Virus record (IMG/VR): IMGVR_UViG_3300042514_000542
Location: 124,370-188,369 of that record
Direction: 5' to 3' (one strand)
DNA from: a virus
Length of the DNA: 64,000 nt
A program made the translations under genes and the position numbers. A model generated the notes under the pieces. It saw only the letters and a program-made list of their open reading frames with translations. It had not been told where the DNA came from and searched no databases. Numbering within the stretch: position 1 is the stretch's first letter; each line of letters starts with the position of its first letter. Positions 50,074 through 58,454 of this stretch are shown in pieces.

Positions 50074-51870
50074 TCAACTCACAATTCTTCTAGTAATCTT
50101 ATTTTCTTTCTCAAGATTAACTGTTTCTCCATCAATATGCTTTAATGTCTCCTGTCTATGAGAAATTGCATAACATGATAATGAATGTTTATCAATTCTT
50201 TCCTTCAAAACTTCTATCAGTTTATCAAATCCGACAGGATCGAAGGCCGCATCGAAAATCTCATCAAAAAATTCAACATTGGATGATACCCCAGAAATCT
50301 TTCTCTTAATATCCTTGAATGCCCATGAACAAGCAATATCAACAGTTCTACGTTCCCCACCAGAGAAATTCCAATAAGTAGTAGCCTTTCCTGTATCAGT
50401 CGTTATATGTTCATCAAAATATTCATCAAACTTACATCTCATGGTCATACCCAAAGAAATAATATATTTCTGAATAGACGCATTCAACATATCCAAAAGT
50501 CTCTTAATGATGAATGACTTAATACCTTCTTCTCCAAGAATAAACTTACACATCTCCAAATCACTTTGGGACTGTTGTAATTCTTCGACAATTTTTGATT
50601 CCTTCTCAAGCCTATCCTGAACTTCTTTGATCTTCTCTTCAAAAGAAATATTATCGAGTTCCTCAACAACCATATTTTTTAATATGTCCTTCTGAAGTTC
50701 TATCGTTGATAAAATGGTATCCTTATCATATTCGATTTGTTTCGCATCCTTCAAAATTCTAGAATTCTCCCATATTTTAGTTTGGATCTTGGACTTCTTA
50801 TCTATCCAACTAACCTCCTCATCATTTAATTTTTCGATGTTATTTTCCAATTGGTTTATGATATTCACCATTTCAACCTTCATGGACTTAATATGTTCTA
50901 TATGAGTTTCTGGAATGTTCTGTAAACACTTATCACATGTAGATCCATCAACACCATCGGCTTTGGACAACTTACCCTTCTCTACTTTTAATGCAGCAGA
51001 CTCCTCTGATCTTTTGAAAACAATTCTACTAAGTTTACCGTCAATATTTTCCCACACCTTATGTAATTTAACATTTTCTTCTTCTATTCCATCAATTGGA
51101 ATAGATTTCATGGAATCATATCTGACTTGAAGAAGGTCTATCTTATCCTGTAACTCTTTACGGGCTTTCTTTTCACGTTCACCCCTTTCGTCGTTTTTCT
51201 TCCTTTGTTCTTCGGATAATCTAATCAGTGGGTCGATTGAATTGGATATTTCCGAAACTTTAGTCAAACCAATTGTTAATTCAGCCTTATTATCCTTAAT
51301 CTGTTCCTTCAGATCCTTCAACATCTTACCAAAAATTTCCAATGCAAAGATATCCTCAATAAACTTGCGTTTTTCTTCTGGCTTTTTCGCCATGAATGGT
51401 GTGTTATCACTCAACGAAAGGATGTCACATGATTTACATATGACTGGATTAGATCCAATCAGATCACAAATATATTTGTTGGTATTTGCTATGGAATCTT
51501 TGGAAATATCTTCATCTTGATCGCCAAGTTTCCACAATTCTACTGTTGATGGCTTTAGTTGTCTAACAACTTTATAAGAACTTGTTCCAGTATCAGTCTG
51601 AACATCAAACCATAAAGTAATACAACCCTTACCTTTCGTAACATTATTAACTACGAACTCTTTTTTAATCTCTCTGATGGTAGTTCCAAACAGAGCATAA
51701 TAGAACGATTCAATGATAACAGATTTTCCTGCACCATTTCTACGTTCTGGATTATCAATATCGACACCAGTTATGAGATTCAGACCATTCTGAAAATCAA
51801 TAACCAAAGTATCGTTTCCAACACTTAGGAAATTCTGAACAGACAATCTGGAGTATTTAATTTTTCTCAT
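50074..51870 (-). CDS. 46: Recombination endonuclease subunit gp46 (Rad50/SbcC-like)
   Basis: 598 aa (T4: 560). An SMC-type ATPase that with gp47 resects DNA ends for recombination-dependent replication. Walker A is RRNGAGKSVII (about 40-50). A long coiled coil is interrupted by a zinc hook CDKC (about 311). The ABC signature is FSGGERRTVD (about 500) and Walker B is VEFFDEIFD. The start overlaps the end of the 99-aa gene by 14 nt. Confidence 0.95.
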   Translation of the reverse strand: MRKIKYSRLSVQNFLSVGNDTLVIDFQNGLNLITGVDIDNPERRNGAGKSVIIESFYYALFGTTIREIKKEFVVNNVTKGKGCITLWFDVQTDTGTSSYKVVRQLKPSTVELWKLGDQDEDISKDSIANTNKYICDLIGSNPVICKSCDILSLSDNTPFMAKKPEEKRKFIEDIFALEIFGKMLKDLKEQIKDNKAELTIGLTKVSEISNSIDPLIRLSEEQRKKNDERGEREKKARKELQDKIDLLQVRYDSMKSIPIDGIEEENVKLHKVWENIDGKLSRIVFKRSEESAALKVEKGKLSKADGVDGSTCDKCLQNIPETHIEHIKSMKVEMVNIINQLENNIEKLNDEEVSWIDKKSKIQTKIWENSRILKDAKQIEYDKDTILSTIELQKDILKNMVVEELDNISFEEKIKEVQDRLEKESKIVEELQQSQSDLEMCKFILGEEGIKSFIIKRLLDMLNASIQKYIISLGMTMRCKFDEYFDEHITTDTGKATTYWNFSGGERRTVDIACSWAFKDIKRKISGVSSNVEFFDEIFDAAFDPVGFDKLIEVLKERIDKHSLSCYAISHRQETLKHIDGETVNLEKENKITRRIVS

Positions 51871-52156
51871 TCAAGTCTTCCCTTTCAGTTTTACATATAG
51901 CAAAGACACGATCAAGCATCCTATTGGCATTAGCAAGCATCTTACATGTTTTAAACGCACTTAATAAATCATATAATTTAGACATTCGGATATACTCACC
52001 GTCAGATTTTTCATCATTTAAACGAATTATGAAATCTTCAACAGATTCCAATTTTCCCCAATCTAATGAGTATGGAATTTGTGTAAATTTGGATTGGTGT
52101 CGTATCCAATGTTCAACTCTATCCTTTTTAATTACGAAAATTGGCTGTTTTTTCAT
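51857..52156 (-). CDS. Hypothetical protein between gp46 and gp47
   Basis: 99 aa, basic N-terminus (MKKQPIFVIKKDRVEHWIRH) followed by helices. T4 also carries small genes between 46 and 47. It overlaps gp46 by 14 nt and lies 6 nt after the 55-aa gene. No recognised family; co-expression with the nuclease complex is likely. Confidence 0.6.
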   Translation of the reverse strand: MKKQPIFVIKKDRVEHWIRHQSKFTQIPYSLDWGKLESVEDFIIRLNDEKSDGEYIRMSKLYDLLSAFKTCKMLANANRMLDRVFAICKTEREDLNEKN

Positions 52157-52162
52157 ATAATA

Positions 52163-52330
52163 TTATTGCGCCCATTCCGGTAAGAGTTCACATTGAGATT
52201 TAGGAAAAAGGAATCCAAAAGTCATATTACCTAAATATTCACCGTCTTCGAAATTACATTTGAAGAAACCAATTTTTCCATCTGTGAAAAATACCTTAAA
52301 ATTTTTACCTATATTATTTGTGTCGTTCAT
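52163..52330 (-). CDS. Very small hypothetical protein between gp46 and gp47
   Basis: 55 aa, ATG 52330 to TAA 52163. Compact and aromatic-rich (GKNFKVFFTDGKIGFFKCN, later YLGNMTFGFLFPKSQ), suggesting a small beta barrel or sheet. The start overlaps the end of gp47 by 17 nt, and the gap to the next gene is 6 nt, so it fills an otherwise unexplained 157-bp interval. No family recognised. Confidence 0.6.
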   Translation of the reverse strand: MNDTNNIGKNFKVFFTDGKIGFFKCNFEDGEYLGNMTFGFLFPKSQCELLPEWAQ

Positions 52331-53333
52331 ATAATTCTTTCATTATTTTTTCCACACGTTTTTCTTTTTCATCTTCCATTTTCAACTGCTCAATAAACTC
52401 ATCAATCGAATCCAGAAGATCCACACTATCAAGTTCTTCAACATCATCAACTGTTTTAGTGGATGTGTTATATTCGGTATGGAATTGAAATGGTTTGTAT
52501 TTGGAAATGTAGGTTTGAATCTTTTCAACTTGCTTTTCCGTAGCCTCAACGTCAACAATGAGTTTAACAATGTTATTTTCAAAGTCAACCTTTGTATATG
52601 ACTTCAATTTCGACAATGTGATCTTCTTAAACTTCGGTGAAACCGTATTTTCAAAGAATTCCAATGATCCGTCTTCAATATCCAAAATATGATAACCTTT
52701 AATATTACCAGCATCGGCAAAATCCATTGGAAACGTGTTACCAATATAATGAATTGAACCCTCATTATACTTCTTGGTGTTTCTATGGTGGAAATGACCA
52801 GAGAATACGGTATCGGTTCTTGATGCTAGAAAGTCCATCGATGATAATCCATGATCACAAACCTTAAAGTTATTCATCTTGAAGTTCTGGATTTCAAAGT
52901 GACCAAAAATATAGTCAAATTTCCCTTCTGGTAATTCACTATTCCATGGAACGAATAACAAATCCTTATCGAATGCGTTTATTTCAATGTTTTGATCAAC
53001 GATTGTTAGGTTTTTATGACCACGTAGTAATCCAAGACTATGAACATCTGCTCTATTCTTGTAAAAAGCATCGTGATTTCCAACAATGATTATCATATTG
53101 AATTCTGAGAACATATCTAGAATTTCAGATGCAACGTGGATAGTTTGAACACTGATTTCAGAACGATTATGAAAAAAGTCACCAAGGAATAATATATCCT
53201 TAATCTTCTTTTTCTTCAATTCTTTCACCATCCACCTAGCCCACACTTTAGCGACTTCGTGCCAAGATTCAGAGTTTCCATAAAGACCTAAATGTAGGTC
53301 AGAAAATAGTGCTACTTTTGATTTCTTAATCAT
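52314..53333 (-). CDS. 47: Recombination endonuclease subunit gp47 (Mre11/SbcD-like)
   Basis: 339 aa, the same length as T4 gp47. The metallophosphoesterase motifs are in order: FSDLHLG (10-16), LGDFFHNRS, IIVGNHDAF, FGHFEIQN and FSGHFHHRN. It pairs with gp46 to process DNA ends. The small genes between 47 and 46, and the overlap with the 69-aa gene upstream (8 nt), match a single recombination transcript. Confidence 0.95.
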   Translation of the reverse strand: MIKKSKVALFSDLHLGLYGNSESWHEVAKVWARWMVKELKKKKIKDILFLGDFFHNRSEISVQTIHVASEILDMFSEFNMIIIVGNHDAFYKNRADVHSLGLLRGHKNLTIVDQNIEINAFDKDLLFVPWNSELPEGKFDYIFGHFEIQNFKMNNFKVCDHGLSSMDFLASRTDTVFSGHFHHRNTKKYNEGSIHYIGNTFPMDFADAGNIKGYHILDIEDGSLEFFENTVSPKFKKITLSKLKSYTKVDFENNIVKLIVDVEATEKQVEKIQTYISKYKPFQFHTEYNTSTKTVDDVEELDSVDLLDSIDEFIEQLKMEDEKEKRVEKIMKELYERHK

Positions 53334-53535
53334 GTTTCCAATTTCGATCTAAAAATTTAGACATCTCAGCTAATGCAGGTTTGAATAAATTATTATATGA
53401 ATAATCCGAGTAGTTAGCGCATTTATATTCGAATACATCTTCAGAATATCCATTAAGATGGCATCGGATAATCCACTTACCATCTTCATATCTACCATCT
53501 ATTTTATCAACTCTCCTATGTTTCATATTAGTCAT
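53326..53535 (-). CDS. Small hypothetical protein between gp55 and gp47
   Basis: 69 aa from ATG 53535 (MTNMKHRRVDKIDGRYEDG). A basic start, a beta-hairpin-like section with a Trp (GKWIIRCHLNGY) and a helical end. It overlaps gp55 by 8 nt and gp47 by 8 nt. The longer frame to 53598 would sit inside gp55 and is rejected. Function unknown. Confidence 0.58.
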   Translation of the reverse strand: MTNMKHRRVDKIDGRYEDGKWIIRCHLNGYSEDVFEYKCANYSDYSYNNLFKPALAEMSKFLDRNWKHD

Positions 53536-53974
53536 AACATCCGTCCTCTGAATCATGTTCCAACATCGGTCTAACATAAACCGACCCTTGTGATGCATCG
53601 CTCATTTCATTTTCATAAACCATCTGTTTATATTCTTCCAGACCTTCGTGTTGTCTATTCTCTTTCTTGATACGATTGGAAAATGCATTCCATGCAATCT
53701 GATTGAAGTATGAGAATGGATTGAATTCTGATTCAATCTTAAATTTCTTATCTTCCAATGCTGAATACATCTTCAAAATGGCATCACCCACCATCTCATC
53801 TTTCCATGTGTAATTGATAAACCTATAATTATAACTAAGACCTTCAGCAATCTTAACTATGTTCAAGGCTAGTTCATTCGACATTACATCATCCTCGTAG
53901 TATTTCTCCAATTGCTGGCGAAATAGTTTTGATGACACATAATACTTCTCTTTAACGTCTTTATTTGTTATCAT
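53528..53974 (-). CDS. 55: Late-transcription sigma factor, T4 gp55-like
   Basis: 148 aa (T4: 185). It directs host RNA polymerase to late promoters (TATAAATA), helped in T4 by gp33 and the gp45 clamp. The sigma region 2-like core is visible at about 45-105: YRFINYTWKDEMVGDAILKM, then FNPFSYFNQIAWNAFSNRI. Its presence gives a natural reader for the many late boxes here. The homing endonuclease upstream overlaps its start by 4 nt. Confidence 0.9.
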   Translation of the reverse strand: MITNKDVKEKYYVSSKLFRQQLEKYYEDDVMSNELALNIVKIAEGLSYNYRFINYTWKDEMVGDAILKMYSALEDKKFKIESEFNPFSYFNQIAWNAFSNRIKKENRQHEGLEEYKQMVYENEMSDASQGSVYVRPMLEHDSEDGCYD

Positions 53975-54708
53975 AATTCTTTATTCTTTCTTGGTCGTTT
54001 ACTTCCACTATTTCTTAACCTGCTCGCCTCACCTATTCTTTTTCTAGTTTCTTCTGAATGGGTGTATGTAGAATTTTTTCTTGATTCTCTCATCTTTTCC
54101 TTTGTCTCTTCTGATAGAGGGATTCCCACCTTAAGTTGTCTCAATTTTTCTTTAGTTTCTTCACTCGTCTTATACCCCAATCTTACATTTCTCATTTTTT
54201 CCTTGGTTTCATCCGATACTTTCCTCCCCAAATTAGACTTTCTATTTTTTTCATTAGATTCTTTTGAATGGTGTTTACCTATTCTCGAAAGCCTTATTTT
54301 TTCTCTAGTTTCTTCGGATTTTGGTTTCCTCATTTTTTCTTTAGATTCTTCTGAATGATAATATCCGGTTCTATCTCGGGAATATTTGCATATATTATAA
54401 CCTATATCATTATTTGTAGAATCTAGTAGTGATATATAATGAGATTCTAGTTCTAATAGATCCGTATTATCTTTAAATTTATCAAAATTTTCATAGATCT
54501 CTAATATCTCAATAGTGAATGAATTCCATCCATATTTTTTAATAACGTGTTGTAAATAACACTTGCCTTGCTTTTTATTTTCACAATATTTATGAGATAT
54601 AAATCTATTTTTCAGGTTTATCGATTTTCCCACATATATCTTATTTGTCACACCACATGTTAATTTATATACTCCAGCAACATTTTTATATTCAGAATAA
54701 TTATTCAT
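53971..54708 (-). CDS. GIY-YIG homing endonuclease with NUMOD3-type repeats
   Basis: 245 aa. The motif is a GVY-YVG variant: GVYKLTCGVTNKIYVGKS (11-28). At least six SEE/SDE-T-K-E-K-(M/I)-R NUMOD3-type repeats follow, and the end is basic. It sits exactly between uvsW and gp55, overlapping gp55's ATG by 4 nt. A CTAAATA box 5 nt upstream of ATG 54708 overlaps uvsW's stop codon. Clearly paralogous to the endonucleases at 34643 and 36300. Confidence 0.93.
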   Translation of the reverse strand: MNNYSEYKNVAGVYKLTCGVTNKIYVGKSINLKNRFISHKYCENKKQGKCYLQHVIKKYGWNSFTIEILEIYENFDKFKDNTDLLELESHYISLLDSTNNDIGYNICKYSRDRTGYYHSEESKEKMRKPKSEETREKIRLSRIGKHHSKESNEKNRKSNLGRKVSDETKEKMRNVRLGYKTSEETKEKLRQLKVGIPLSEETKEKMRESRKNSTYTHSEETRKRIGEASRLRNSGSKRPRKNKEL

Positions 54709-54712
54709 ATAA

Positions 54713-56161
54713 TTATTTAGATGAAAGGTTTAGTTCAGTCTCCTTCCACGGTATCTGTTCGTCGTCATAAAATGTCTTTCTAAGATCTGCATGTTCAGTG
54801 GATGATTTCATATTATCATACAAATCGAAAATTGTAAGTAAATCTTTACTATGATGTAATCTTAATCCACGACCGATTGACTGAACTATTCGAACGAATG
54901 ATTTACCATTACCAGCGAACATGACATAATGTAAATTCTTAACATTGATACCAGTTGAGAAAATGGATGCCATGGCAACACATACGATATTATCCTGCGA
55001 TTCCATTCTCTCGATTATAGCCATTCTCTCTAATACGGGCATCGCACCACTAACAAAATAAAATTCCTTGTCGTCAAATTTTAGATGTTCTGATAAATGC
55101 TCACCATGTTCCAGTCTATTGACTAGTATAAGAATATTCTTATTCAATTTAGATACTATTTTTCGTATGGTATTATTACGAGTCTCATCAGTATGAATAA
55201 ATTCCAATTCTTTCTTATATCCTCTTGGTGGATGTTTATGGATTAGTTTTATAACTCTGATCGTAGCATGGGCTAAAAACTTAGCATCCCTAAGTTCCTT
55301 TGAATTTTTCTCGTATATAATCGGACCGAATGTTCCTATGATTTTCCACACATCAATTTTCTCTTTCGGTAAAGTTCCAGTAAACCCGAACTTGTTGGGA
55401 GTTTTTATCTTGGATAGGATTTTTGTCATCACATTTCCAAGTTTGGTCTGGTGACACTCATCCCTCAATACCAGATCGACATCCAATAAATTTGTAAAGT
55501 TCCCGAATTGGGAACACAAACATTCAGTATTGACTATAATGACTTCCGTATCCGTTAAAGGTAACTTATAATTTCCCTTGGTATCAGTCTCGCCTGTCCA
55601 TCCAGAGAAAGTAAACGAAACTTCGTATTCCTTAAAGTCATTCAACAACTGATGAACCAATCCTGTGCCGGGAACAACGAGTAAACATTTCACATTCCCT
55701 TTGATTTTTTTCCAATTCTCGATAAGAGATGCTTGAATCAAAGACTTACCACCACCTGTTGCCACCACAACAGTCCCACGACCCACTTTTAGGCAAGTTT
55801 CAACTGTTTCCACCTGATAGTCCCTCAAAGGATACTTAAGCCCGTCAAATAGCTCATAGTCCTTAAAACCGCACATCAGACATTCCTTAAAATTATCTGT
55901 ATAAGTTATTTCTGATATAGATTCGGATATAAGAAATTTTCGAATATCAACAAACAATCCAAAATCAAATAATCCACTGGCTTGAATAGCATACTTTCTA
56001 TCAGGAATTTTGGATTTCTTACCAAGACTCTTAGCTTTATGATTTACAAAAGAGGCAGATGCATCCTTTTCTGAGAAATGGTTACGAACAAACGTCAAGA
56101 TTGAATCATCACAGATCAATCTTCCTTTTCTATAGGATTTGTCGTAGTCGAATGTGATCAT
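54713..56161 (-). CDS. uvsW: DNA helicase UvsW (SF2)
   Basis: 482 aa. It remodels forks and R-loops and drives branch migration. Helicase motif I is VATGGGKSLI (about 133-142). Motif II is RDECH, a DECH rather than DEAH box. Motif III is GFTGTLPK and motif VI is QSIGRGLRLHH. An N-terminal domain of about 110 aa precedes the motor, as in T4 UvsW. The start overlaps uvsY by 4 nt, so the pair is co-translated. Confidence 0.93.
   Translation of the reverse strand: MITFDYDKSYRKGRLICDDSILTFVRNHFSEKDASASFVNHKAKSLGKKSKIPDRKYAIQASGLFDFGLFVDIRKFLISESISEITYTDNFKECLMCGFKDYELFDGLKYPLRDYQVETVETCLKVGRGTVVVATGGGKSLIQASLIENWKKIKGNVKCLLVVPGTGLVHQLLNDFKEYEVSFTFSGWTGETDTKGNYKLPLTDTEVIIVNTECLCSQFGNFTNLLDVDLVLRDECHQTKLGNVMTKILSKIKTPNKFGFTGTLPKEKIDVWKIIGTFGPIIYEKNSKELRDAKFLAHATIRVIKLIHKHPPRGYKKELEFIHTDETRNNTIRKIVSKLNKNILILVNRLEHGEHLSEHLKFDDKEFYFVSGAMPVLERMAIIERMESQDNIVCVAMASIFSTGINVKNLHYVMFAGNGKSFVRIVQSIGRGLRLHHSKDLLTIFDLYDNMKSSTEHADLRKTFYDDEQIPWKETELNLSSK
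54714..54720 (-). promoter_or_regulatory. Late-type box CTAAATA for the third homing endonuclease
   Basis: The minus-strand box ends 5 nt before ATG 54708. Its last bases overlap the UvsW stop codon (54713-54715). Confidence 0.65.
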
Positions 56162-56550
56162 TCCATTTCTAATTTTTTATGATCAATTCGATTTTTCATA
56201 TCTTGATGAATCCAAGAAATCATATTCACTACACGATCCAGATATTCTATCAGGAATTCCAGTTCAGCAAGTCTTTCGTTGATATCTTCCAACTTGGAAT
56301 CATTCTCAATGCCATCCAATGTAGTTTTTGATAAGTTGACAACACCTGACGCAACTCGACTTTCGATAAGAGCGTCTTTAATCTTCTTCTTAGCCTTGAT
56401 AAGTTTTGATTTATCAATCTTTGCTAAGATCAAACGATAAATCCATGAATGTTTTACCGCTGGAATTCTTCTCAAGCGATCATCCATGTTAAAATCATCA
56501 AATTTTAGGAACTCGATTATCTCCTGTTGGTATTCTTCAAGTTTACTCAT
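56158..56550 (-). CDS. uvsY: Recombination mediator UvsY
   Basis: 130 aa (T4: 137). In T4 it loads UvsX on gp32-coated ssDNA. The protein is all-helical. KHSWIYRLILAKIDKSK followed by AKKKIKDALIESR corresponds to the Trp/Lys-rich centre of T4 UvsY. A late helix (LEFLIEYLDRVVNMISWIH) is at the position where T4 has its C-terminal hexamerisation helix. The 4-nt overlap with uvsW supports the identity. Confidence 0.8.
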   Translation of the reverse strand: MSKLEEYQQEIIEFLKFDDFNMDDRLRRIPAVKHSWIYRLILAKIDKSKLIKAKKKIKDALIESRVASGVVNLSKTTLDGIENDSKLEDINERLAELEFLIEYLDRVVNMISWIHQDMKNRIDHKKLEME

Positions 56551-56565
56551 CTCGTATCTTGATAG

Positions 56566-56573
56566 TATAAATA
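56566..56573 (+). promoter_or_regulatory. Perfect T4-consensus late promoter TATAAATA
   Basis: TATAAATA ends 5 nt before ATG 56579 on the plus strand. Confidence 0.75.
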
Positions 56574-56578
56574 CATAT

Positions 56579-56827
56579 ATGAGATTGTCAATAGAAGAAC
56601 AAACAAAACTTGCAAATATTTACGAAACTAAGGTGTTAGTTGAAATGGATGTAGCGGGAATTATGGGTGGTGCGCCAACTTCTGGTGGTAGTCTTGAGAA
56701 TGTTGATGGTTATGCCGCTGGGGATAATAGGATTCCTAAAATCTTAGGTGGTATTCAGACTCGTAGGGGTCTTGCGAAGAAAAATGGTAAGAAAAAGAGG
56801 AAAGTTGGCACGAAATCTGCGTCCTAA
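56579..56827 (+). CDS. Small basic late protein with IAxLYxE-type N-terminus
   Basis: 82 aa from ATG 56579 (MRLSIEEQTKLANIYE); it belongs to the targeting-peptide family, with a possible V-L-V-E|M site at about 22. The middle is Gly-rich. The C-terminus (RRGLAKKNGKKKRKVGTK) is strongly basic, suited to DNA binding and by chance similar to a eukaryotic nuclear signal. An upstream in-frame ATG at 56486 lies antisense to uvsY and is rejected. Confidence 0.65.
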   Translation: MRLSIEEQTKLANIYETKVLVEMDVAGIMGGAPTSGGSLENVDGYAAGDNRIPKILGGIQTRRGLAKKNGKKKRKVGTKSAS

Positions 56828-57069
56828 TAAGTTATTATAATTGTTATAACTACTTTATAACTATTTCTTATTCTTTATTGTACATTAATATATAATAACT
56901 ATAACTATATTAATAGTACCTAGCCCGCCCACCACCCCTTAAGTATAACTACAATAACAGAAAGTCAATAGGGTAAATTGAAAATAGTTGAAAAAAGAAA
57001 ATTTACTACTAATTAGTAGTAGTTAGTATAGTAAGTTATAGTTATTGTACAATAATAGAAAGAAACAAA
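56828..57069. other. Non-coding AT-rich repeat region (candidate origin or regulatory region)
   Basis: A 242-bp stretch without a credible gene. It contains five direct ATAACTA units (56846, 56857, 56895, 56901, 56945) and an inverted copy (57039-57045). An imperfect inverted repeat has its left arm at 56875-56906 and its right arm at 57034-57055; the left arm carries a 10-nt insertion. There is a 16-bp perfect palindrome (57005-57020) and a GC-rich island (56919-56938). It may be an origin, an early promoter region or an mRNA structure. Confidence 0.6.
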
Positions 57070-57513
57070 ATGGACAACACAACATGGAAAAACCTACCAG
57101 AAGATTACAGTGACATTTTCGGCTTCGTTTACATAATTAAAAATCATCACCCAGAAGCGATTAAAAAATACTACATAGGTTGTAAACAGTGTCAGAAAAG
57201 AGTGAAGAAGAAACCATTAAAGGGTAAAACAAGGAATAGAATACAGTTCAAGGATAATGATGTTCTAAAGTATTGGGGATCGTCAAAAGAATTACTAGCA
57301 GACATTGAGAATTATGGTATAGAACATTTCACAAGAGAAGTTATACAACTATGTGATTCAAAGTTTGATATGAAGTATTCTGAACTTCATTGGCAGTTAC
57401 TCACAAATGCTTTATTGGATAGTAGGTTTTACAATGGGATCATTAACATTCGTCTAGTAGCACCGAAAAATTACGTTGACAAACCAAGAAGTCTCGATAC
57501 ACTCAATTTATGA
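57070..57513 (+). CDS. GIY-YIG nuclease superfamily protein (single-domain)
   Basis: 147 aa. FGFVYIIKNHHPEAIKKYYIG (read across about residues 18-37) gives the VYI...YIG version of the GIY-YIG fold. Later YWGSSKELLADIENYG and the acidic YSELHWQLL fit the catalytic region. Unlike the three Seg-like proteins it lacks NUMOD3 repeats. It could be a small homing or repair nuclease. It follows the repeat region directly and overlaps the next gene by 4 nt. Confidence 0.75.
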   Translation: MDNTTWKNLPEDYSDIFGFVYIIKNHHPEAIKKYYIGCKQCQKRVKKKPLKGKTRNRIQFKDNDVLKYWGSSKELLADIENYGIEHFTREVIQLCDSKFDMKYSELHWQLLTNALLDSRFYNGIINIRLVAPKNYVDKPRSLDTLNL

Positions 57514-58004
57514 TTTTCATAAAAGAGTATAACGGTGTTGTTTTTGAAGACTTGGAATCCGTTTTTAAAAAAACCAATATAGATTTTTACAATTATATAA
57601 CAGAAATGGGTATAGAAATAGATCTTTCCAAAAAGGATCAACAAAAAATATATCTACATCATTTTATAATTTATCTATGTAATGTTTTAAAGACCCATAA
57701 TGATAAAATAATATTCCATATTAATTCATTTAATATTTGCGATATTCAGAAAAAAATAATTAAAAAGATTAAGAGAATATTTGGAATACGCATATGGGTG
57801 TCTCCCTATACTATTGATACGTTTTTGGAAAATTTGAAGAATCGTGATGTTACCATAACGGATTCTTTCGAATTATACTTAAACATCAAATCTAAACCAA
57901 AATCATTTAGACATATTAAAAAATATTTAGATAAGGAAGGCTTTACCAGTCTTTCAGATAGTTATTTCCAAGACATAGCAAACAAAATGGTTATTCTTTG
58001 TTAA
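57510..58004 (+). CDS. Hypothetical protein downstream of GIY-YIG nuclease
   Basis: 164 aa, helical and Lys/Ile-rich (IQKKIIKKIKRIFGIRIWV, later KSFRHIKKYLDKEGF). It is translationally coupled to the nuclease by an ATGA overlap. The stop codon lies inside the late box of the next gene (58001-58007). No recognised family; possibly an accessory factor of the nuclease. Confidence 0.55.
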   Translation: MIFIKEYNGVVFEDLESVFKKTNIDFYNYITEMGIEIDLSKKDQQKIYLHHFIIYLCNVLKTHNDKIIFHINSFNICDIQKKIIKKIKRIFGIRIWVSPYTIDTFLENLKNRDVTITDSFELYLNIKSKPKSFRHIKKYLDKEGFTSLSDSYFQDIANKMVILC

Positions 58005-58007
58005 ATA
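58001..58007 (+). promoter_or_regulatory. Late-type promoter box TTAAATA, head of a virion gene run
   Basis: The box ends 6 nt before ATG 58014 and includes the stop codon of the previous gene. Confidence 0.6.
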
Positions 58008-58013
58008 ATCAAT

Positions 58014-58454
58014 ATGAGTAAATTCCTTAATCTTATAGAACAGTTCGATCCACAAAACACTGAAGATCCCAAGTGGAAACTGATTGATTATCTTAAATCC
58101 AAAGGTGTTCATGTAGAACTTGTAAGGGATACCGATATGGTTCATATCCATACAGATGGTGATGTCATTGCGGTTAATGTTTCCATTCCAGAAGAAGAGG
58201 CTGAAAGTATTAATGCTGGAACTGGAACCTATGAAGTAGATCAAGAGGTTGAAAATCTTGGAAATAAGGCTAATAGCGGATTAAGAGGATTGGCAGCAAA
58301 AGCTTGGGGAACTCCAGCACAAAAAGCTAAAACAGCGGTGAAAGAGCGTCAACAAGTTGCTGGACAAGCTGTAGATGCATATAAAAAAGGAACCGAAAGA
58401 ATCCAAAAAGGATTACAAGCGGTTAAAAAATCAGCAATCGGCAGAACATACTAA
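58014..58454 (+). CDS. Small putative capsid-internal protein
   Basis: 146 aa. The start MSKFLNLIE|QF has an L-I-E site at residue 9. A small alpha/beta domain follows (DYLKSKGVHVELVRDTDMVH). The C-terminal half is Ala/Lys-rich and helical, with a basic end (KGTERIQKGLQAVKKSAIG). It begins a plus-strand set of six closely packed genes to 60470. Function unknown. Confidence 0.65.
   Translation: MSKFLNLIEQFDPQNTEDPKWKLIDYLKSKGVHVELVRDTDMVHIHTDGDVIAVNVSIPEEEAESINAGTGTYEVDQEVENLGNKANSGLRGLAAKAWGTPAQKAKTAVKERQQVAGQAVDAYKKGTERIQKGLQAVKKSAIGRTY

Noticed and set aside
56486-56579. Earlier ATG at 56486 for the small basic late protein
   Set aside because: The extra 31 residues are antisense to uvsY, and the perfect TATAAATA lies between the two starts.
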